DNA from: Firmicutes bacterium OM04-13BH
GTDB taxonomy: Bacteria; Bacillota; Clostridia; Lachnospirales; Lachnospiraceae
Direction: 5' to 3'
NCBI GenBank assembly: GCA_003481745.1
Contig: QULP01000005.1
Span: forward strand, 269,339-333,338
DNA: 64,000 bases
This document shows, one piece after another, positions 59,248 to 64,000 of this stretch. The notes beneath the pieces are model-generated. The model saw only the letters and a list, made by a program, of their open reading frames with translations. It did not search any database and was not told the DNA's origin. Position 1 is the first letter of the stretch. Every line of letters begins with the position of its first letter. The position numbers were made by a program, and so were the translations under genes.

Positions 59248-60747
59248 ATGAAAAAATTAAATTATGAAGTATTAAAAAATTCAGGCTATAAGGGCTATAC
59301 ATTAAAAGAAGCACCAGAGAAAGTAATGCAGTTTGGAGAAGGAAATTTCCTTCGTGCATTTGTAGATTATTGGTTTGATCTTGCTAATGAAAAAGCGGGA
59401 TGGAATGGAAAATGTTGCCTGGTTCAGCCAATTGCACAGGGTTTGAGTGAGATGATTAATGAACAGGAAGGACTCTATACCTTATATCTGCGCGGAAGTG
59501 AAAATGGACAAAAGATTGATGATAAGCGTGTAATTTCAAGTGTTAGTCGATGCTTAAATCCATATGAAAAAGCAGGTTATGAGGCGATGATGGAAGTTGC
59601 AGCAAGCGATGATCTTGAAATCATTGTTTCAAACACAACAGAAGCAGGAATCCAGTATGACCCGTCCTGTAAGAAAGATGATTGCCCGCCATCCAGTTTC
59701 CCGGCGAAATTAACGCAAGTATTATATCATCGTTATCAATCAGGAAAAAAAGGAATTATTATGTTGGCTTGTGAACTGATTGATAATAATGGAAAAGAAT
59801 TATTAAAATGTGTGAATCAGTATATTGAACAATGGAAATTGGAAGATGGCTTCAAAAAGTATGTAAACGAAGAATGCACATTTTGTGGTTCCTTAGTAGA
59901 CCGCATTGTACCGGGACGTATTCGTGATGCAAAAGAGGTTGCAGAACTGGAAGAAAAACACGGCTATGCAGATCCTCTGTTAGACGTCGGAGAAGTCTTT
60001 GGTGTATGGGTTATTGAAGGGGATGAAAAGTTAAATGATATTCTTCCATTTAAGAAGGCAGGTTTATCTGATAAAGTATTCGTTGTACCGGATATGAGTC
60101 CTTACAAAAAAAGAAAAGTTCGTATTTTAAATGGAGCACACACCGGATTTGTGTTAGGTGCGTATCTGGCAGGTGAAAATATCGTTCGTGATTGTATGCA
60201 TGATGAAGTGATAAAAGGGTTCATGAATAAAATGCTTTATGAAGAAGTAATCCCTACGCTGCCATTAGATAAAGATGATTTATTAAAATTTGCAGCAGCG
60301 GTATCAGATCGTTTTAATAATCCATTTGTCAATCATGAATTAATGAGTATTTCATTAAATTCTACATCAAAATGGAAAGCACGAAATATGCCGTCATTTC
60401 TTGAATATGTAAAAGAACAGGGAAAACTTCCGGTTTGCCTGACAATGTCACTGGCTGCTTATATTGCATTTTATAGCAATGAAATTCAGGATTTAACAGA
60501 TGCTGGTCTTGTATGCAAACGCCCGGCCGGGAACGAATATATTGTAAGTGATGACAGATGGGTATTGGAATTTTATTATGCACATCGTGAAGATTCAGAA
60601 GAAGCACTGGTACATGCCGTGCTTACAAACGAAAAAATGTGGGAACAGGATCTGACAAAGATTGAAGAGCTTGAAAAAGCAGTGGTAGAAGATTTGGTAA
60701 AAATTCGAAAAGAAGGAGCAAAGGCTGCTTATGAGAGTTGCCTGTAA
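59248..60747 (+). CDS. uxaB: Tagaturonate reductase (altronate oxidoreductase)
   Basis: 499 residues of the mannitol-dehydrogenase family. An N-terminal Rossmann region begins with MQFGEGNFLRAFVDYWF; EDGF and EPF-like catalytic segments are replaced by the UxaB type. The lysine-containing KKRKVRILNGAHTGFVL and DRFNNPFVNHELMSISLN are typical. It reduces D-tagaturonate to D-altronate with NADH. It lies 26 bases after the LarA-like gene and 6 bases before uxaA. Confidence 0.9.
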   Translation: MKKLNYEVLKNSGYKGYTLKEAPEKVMQFGEGNFLRAFVDYWFDLANEKAGWNGKCCLVQPIAQGLSEMINEQEGLYTLYLRGSENGQKIDDKRVISSVSRCLNPYEKAGYEAMMEVAASDDLEIIVSNTTEAGIQYDPSCKKDDCPPSSFPAKLTQVLYHRYQSGKKGIIMLACELIDNNGKELLKCVNQYIEQWKLEDGFKKYVNEECTFCGSLVDRIVPGRIRDAKEVAELEEKHGYADPLLDVGEVFGVWVIEGDEKLNDILPFKKAGLSDKVFVVPDMSPYKKRKVRILNGAHTGFVLGAYLAGENIVRDCMHDEVIKGFMNKMLYEEVIPTLPLDKDDLLKFAAAVSDRFNNPFVNHELMSISLNSTSKWKARNMPSFLEYVKEQGKLPVCLTMSLAAYIAFYSNEIQDLTDAGLVCKRPAGNEYIVSDDRWVLEFYYAHREDSEEALVHAVLTNEKMWEQDLTKIEELEKAVVEDLVKIRKEGAKAAYESCL

Positions 60748-60753
60748 GTAAGA

Positions 60754-62235
60754 ATGAGAGTAATACAGATAGCACCTGAAGATAATGTAGCAGTTGCGCT
60801 TTGTCCAATTACAGCGGGAGAAGTAATACAGATTGGCGAGCAGGCGGCTGTAAAAGTCCTTGAAGATGTACCGCAGGGACACAAAATAGCATTAAAAGAG
60901 ATTAAAAAAGAAGAAAATATTATTAAGTATGGATTTGCAATTGGTCATGCAACGGCAGAGATTAAAGCCGGAAGTTGGGTGCACACACATAATATGGCAA
61001 CAAACCTGGCAGGAGAGATTGAATATAGTTATCAGCCGGAGATCAAATCAATTCCATCGTGCGAACCGGAATTTTTTGAAGGATTTCGAAGAAAAGATGG
61101 TCGTGCAGCAATTAGAAATGAAATCTGGATTATACCTACGGTAGGCTGTGTTAATGATGTTGCAAAAAGAATGGTTGCGTTAAATCAGGATCTTGTAACA
61201 GGGACAATTGATGGGCTGTATACATTTGACCATCCGTTTGGATGTAGTCAGACCGGTGAGGATCATGCACAGACAAGAAAATTGCTGGCAGCACTGGTAC
61301 GTCATCCGAATGCAGCCGCTGTACTGGTATTGGGACTTGGTTGTGAAAATCTGACACATGAACAGTTTTTAGAAGAGTTAGGTGAGTATGATTCAGATAG
61401 AGTAAAATTTTTAACCTGCCAAAAAGTAGAAGATGAATTTGAAGCAGGCAGAAAATTACTGAAGGAATGTGCAGATTATGCCGGACAGTTTCATAGAGAG
61501 CCAATTCCTGTCAGTGAGCTTGTGATTGGAATGAAGTGTGGCGGTTCAGACGGGCTTTCCGGAATTACAGCTAATCCTACAGTAGGACGATTTAGTGATA
61601 TGCTGGTAGCAAGAGGCGGTTCTACTGTTTTGACAGAAGTGCCGGAAATGTTTGGTGCAGAAGGATTTTTGATGAATCGTTGTATTAATAAAGAAGTGTT
61701 TGAGAAAGCAGTCGATATGATTAATGGATTTAAAAATTATTTTATTAGTCATAATGAAGTAGTATATGATAATCCAAGCCCAGGAAACCGAGAAGGTGGA
61801 ATTACAACATTGGAAGATAAATCTTGTGGTTGTGTTCAAAAAGGTGGAACTGCACCGATTATGGATGTAATTGGTTATGGAGACCCGGTTGTGACAAGAG
61901 GATTAAATATGTTGTATGGTCCGGGTAATGATTTAGTGTCAGCTACGGCAATGACAGCAGCTGGTGCGCACATGATTTTATTTACGACAGGACGAGGTAC
62001 TCCATTTGGGGCACCTGCGCCAACATTAAAGCTTTCTACGAACAGCCAGCTCGCAGAAAACAAAAAAAGCTGGATTGATTTTGATGCCGGTTCAATTGTC
62101 TCTGGAGAAACAATCGATGAATCCGCAAAACGCCTTTTGGAATTAGTGATTGAGATTGCAAGTGGAAAACAAACACAGACGGAACGTCGTGGATATAGAA
62201 GCATTTCAATTTTTAAAGATGGCGTTGTTTTATAG
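60754..62235 (+). CDS. uxaA: Altronate dehydratase
   Basis: 493 residues. An N-terminal SAF domain (to about 95) is followed by the UxaA catalytic domain with TVGCVNDVAKRM, HPFGCSQTGEDH, GLGCEN, MKCGGSDGLSGITANP, CGCVQKGGTAP and FTTGRGTPFG. It converts D-altronate to 2-keto-3-deoxygluconate. It has almost no ribosome site and starts 6 bases after uxaB, implying coupled translation. The KDG kinase and aldolase needed next are not in the window. Confidence 0.93.
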   Translation: MRVIQIAPEDNVAVALCPITAGEVIQIGEQAAVKVLEDVPQGHKIALKEIKKEENIIKYGFAIGHATAEIKAGSWVHTHNMATNLAGEIEYSYQPEIKSIPSCEPEFFEGFRRKDGRAAIRNEIWIIPTVGCVNDVAKRMVALNQDLVTGTIDGLYTFDHPFGCSQTGEDHAQTRKLLAALVRHPNAAAVLVLGLGCENLTHEQFLEELGEYDSDRVKFLTCQKVEDEFEAGRKLLKECADYAGQFHREPIPVSELVIGMKCGGSDGLSGITANPTVGRFSDMLVARGGSTVLTEVPEMFGAEGFLMNRCINKEVFEKAVDMINGFKNYFISHNEVVYDNPSPGNREGGITTLEDKSCGCVQKGGTAPIMDVIGYGDPVVTRGLNMLYGPGNDLVSATAMTAAGAHMILFTTGRGTPFGAPAPTLKLSTNSQLAENKKSWIDFDAGSIVSGETIDESAKRLLELVIEIASGKQTQTERRGYRSISIFKDGVVL

Positions 62236-62245
62236 CTCATTCCTC

Positions 62246-62345
62246 CCTTGTATATGAGAAAATCATTCAGCATCAATATAGCAGCTACTTAATTTACGCT
62301 GTACTAGTCAGCACAAGCTGACAAATTCTTCTTAGAATTGCTGAG
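62246..62345. repeat. Partial copy of the 16930 repeat plus small hairpins
   Basis: CCTTGTATATGA-x-AAAATCATTCA (62246-62269) repeats the element seen in the surface operon with one mismatch. Downstream are the small hairpins GTCAGC-ACAA-GCTGAC (62307-62322) and AATTCT-TCTT-AGAATT (about 62324-62339). Confidence 0.5.
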
Positions 62346-62353
62346 ATAGAAAG

Positions 62354-62402
62354 CAAAATGCCCTGTGTACTTCTAAAAAAAGAGATGCACAGGGCGTTTT
62401 TG
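62354..62402. terminator. Bidirectional terminator between uxaA and the MATE gene
   Basis: AAAATGCCCTGTG (about 62355-62367) pairs with CACAGGGCGTTTT (62389-62401), with one G-T pair, ending in T residues. Confidence 0.85.
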
Positions 62403-62449
62403 ATTTCAGTCAAATAGATATTCGTAATCCAATTTGTTACCTGATTAAT

Positions 62450-63820
62450 TCAGTCAAATAAATTTTCTCTTGTAATATTCTGTGCCCATTTACCCTGACG
62501 GTAATGATGCAGTACCCAAGGCCATTTCACAAATTCATCTGTACATAATAAGAAATAAACCCAGAGAACCGGAAGTTTTAGTACAAAGGCAGCGAAGAAT
62601 CCAAGTGGAACTGCGTAAACCCACATATCAATCGTGTCGCAGATTAATCCAAATTTGGTATCACCACCGGCTCGGAATACTCCGGCAATGAGTGCGGTAT
62701 TTACAGCCGAACCCATAATATAATAAGTGTTAATTAAGAGCATATATTTTAAGTAGTGCATTGCCTGATCATTTAGAGAGGCAAATCTCATTACAAAAGG
62801 TGTGATTGTCAGTACGATGACACCACCGATTGCTCCGGCAATCACAGTCATTTTTAACATTCTGGATGCATAAACTTTAGATTTTTCCAAGTCACCTTTT
62901 CCCATAACATTGCCAAGCAGAATGGTTCCTGCACTGGCAATCGCAAAACAGAACACGGAACCAATGTTACGGACTACTGTAACCAGAGAATTAGCAGCTA
63001 CAGCATCGGTACCTAAATGTCCAAGAATAACAGAATACATGGAAAAGGCTACACTCCATGAGACATCGTTTCCAAGTGCCGGAAGTGATAATTTAATAAA
63101 GTCGTTTAATAAAACTTTACTATGGATAAACATATAAGCCGGATTTAGTTTTACGTTTTTACTCAGAAAAGAAACAATGATGCAGGCAATTAGTTCGATT
63201 AATCGAGAAAAAGCAGTTGCAATGGCAACACCGGCTGCTCCGAGTTTTGGAAGTCCAAATAAACCAAAAATAAAGACCGCATTTAAAATAACATTTAAAA
63301 CAAAAGCAAGCATATTTAATGCCATACTGATGGTTACCCGTCCGATACTTCGCAGAATTGCAAGATAAACTTCGGTCACGCCCCAGCATAAATAAGTAAT
63401 TCCCATGATTCTTAAATAAGAAGAGCCGATGGATATTAACTCCGGGTCAGAGGTAAAGATTAGCATCATGCGGTTTGGCATCGTAAATGCAATCAGGGCA
63501 ACGACACCGGAAATTGCGATTGAAAAACGAAGGGCAATTCCTTCGATTGCGTGAATTGCCTGTAAATTATTTTGTCCAAAGTATTGTGCACATAAAAGTG
63601 ATGCACCTGTGCCAAGTCCATAATATACCATAAACAGGATATTAGAATAACTGGCAGCTAAAGAAACTGCGGAAATTGCGGATTGTCCGACATAATTGAG
63701 CATGATTACGTCGGCGGAATTGACGGCTGCACTTAACAGATTTTGGATGATAATCGGAAATGTCAGCCGGAACATTTGCCGGTAAAAGTCATCTTTACCG
63801 GTTGAAACTACATTTTTCAT
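62450..63820 (-). CDS. MATE-family efflux transporter (third of three)
   Basis: 456 residues, 12 membrane helices. It opens FYRQMFRLTFPIIIQNLLSA with SADVIMLNYVGQSAISAVSLA. This is the NorM/DinF-like branch often seen in Clostridia. It starts at ATG 63818-63820 (minus strand) with GGGGGA upstream. Substrate unknown. It is divergent from the unseen gene behind the second CIRCE promoter. Confidence 0.85.
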   Translation of the reverse strand: MKNVVSTGKDDFYRQMFRLTFPIIIQNLLSAAVNSADVIMLNYVGQSAISAVSLAASYSNILFMVYYGLGTGASLLCAQYFGQNNLQAIHAIEGIALRFSIAISGVVALIAFTMPNRMMLIFTSDPELISIGSSYLRIMGITYLCWGVTEVYLAILRSIGRVTISMALNMLAFVLNVILNAVFIFGLFGLPKLGAAGVAIATAFSRLIELIACIIVSFLSKNVKLNPAYMFIHSKVLLNDFIKLSLPALGNDVSWSVAFSMYSVILGHLGTDAVAANSLVTVVRNIGSVFCFAIASAGTILLGNVMGKGDLEKSKVYASRMLKMTVIAGAIGGVIVLTITPFVMRFASLNDQAMHYLKYMLLINTYYIMGSAVNTALIAGVFRAGGDTKFGLICDTIDMWVYAVPLGFFAAFVLKLPVLWVYFLLCTDEFVKWPWVLHHYRQGKWAQNITRENLFD

Positions 63821-63960
63821 AAAAATCCCCCATAAATTATTATAAAATTTATTATAATGTATTTGAGAGAAAATTTCGTCCTTTATTCTGACGGATTTCT
63901 ACGTTATTTTGACTGTGATGTTTCTTCTGTCTGCAGGGTTCACAGAATTTTCACAAAAAA

Positions 63961-64000
63961 TTAGCACTCACCTCTTGACAGTGCTAATAATACGTGCTAT
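63961..64000 (+). promoter_or_regulatory. Second CIRCE promoter, cut by the window edge
   Basis: TTAGCACTC (63961-63969), nine bases, CAGTGCTAA (63979-63987), including TTGACA at 63975-63980, identical from 63961 to the edge to the hsp20 promoter at 53694-53733. The -10 box begins at the last bases. It predicts a heat-shock gene just to the right. Confidence 0.9.

Noticed and set aside
38903..63820. Three MATE genes as one recent duplication family
   Set aside because: The proteins at 38903, 44898 and 62450 differ throughout, including their first-helix motifs, so they look like separate old branches.

Overview
The window looks like a chromosomal segment from an anaerobic, low-GC Gram-positive gut bacterium of the Clostridia, most probably Lachnospiraceae. 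The evidence is AT-rich DNA with purine-rich coding strands, strong GGAGG ribosome binding sites, a ferredoxin-dependent 2-oxoacid oxidoreductase, a CIRCE-controlled small heat-shock gene, an FMN riboswitch before an ECF riboflavin transporter gene, a small Cys-rich protein of a type common in Lachnospiraceae, and a giant InlB-repeat surface protein. The genus cannot be named from sequence alone. No rRNA, tRNA, CRISPR array or intact insertion sequence was seen.

Left part (1-17700). The window opens inside an FHA-domain gene, followed by a probable lipoprotein and a lipase-fold protein with a C-terminal helical tail. This arrangement strongly resembles the staphylococcal TslA/TilA type VII secretion toxin-immunity pair. 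Next come a truncated HTH gene, an AAA+/DUF4143 ATPase preceded by 33-bp tandem repeats, a TatD-family nuclease and a double-HTH regulator. The truncated HTH gene and its upstream DNA duplicate the tatD-regulator junction. A surface-protein operon follows (6982-17680): a 2693-residue repeat protein, a membrane-anchored protein and three small exported proteins assembled from two shared modules.

Middle part (17900-41300). An IclR regulator precedes an amino-acid oxidation cluster: amino-acid dehydrogenase, MFS carrier, four-subunit 2-oxoacid:ferredoxin oxidoreductase and ADP-forming acyl-CoA synthetase. Together these would turn an imported amino acid into an acyl acid, reduced ferredoxin and ATP. 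An M20 amidohydrolase and a BCCT transporter follow, then a YdjI-YdjG-YdjH-like envelope-stress module, a Gfo/Idh/MocA oxidoreductase, ribU with its FMN riboswitch (minus strand), pgi, bioB with a BirA-type operator, a MATE pump and a small ABC unit.

Right part (41300-64000). Minus-strand thrH and a GH5 glucanase lie beside a divergent AraC regulator and a MATE pump. A ROK-regulated polyol/sugar locus is decaying: its PfkB kinase carries three lesions and the GH43 xylosidase is a deletion remnant. A metallophosphoesterase, an hsp20 gene and a complete FCD-regulated hexuronate/aldonate operon follow (dehydrogenase, GntP permease, LarA-like protein, UxaB, UxaA). The last gene is a third MATE pump on the minus strand. 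The final bases repeat the hsp20 CIRCE promoter, which predicts a second heat-shock gene just beyond the right edge.

Regulation is unusually legible. Candidate operators for IclR, BirA, ROK, FCD and HrcA factors can be read directly, several of them overlapping near-consensus promoters.
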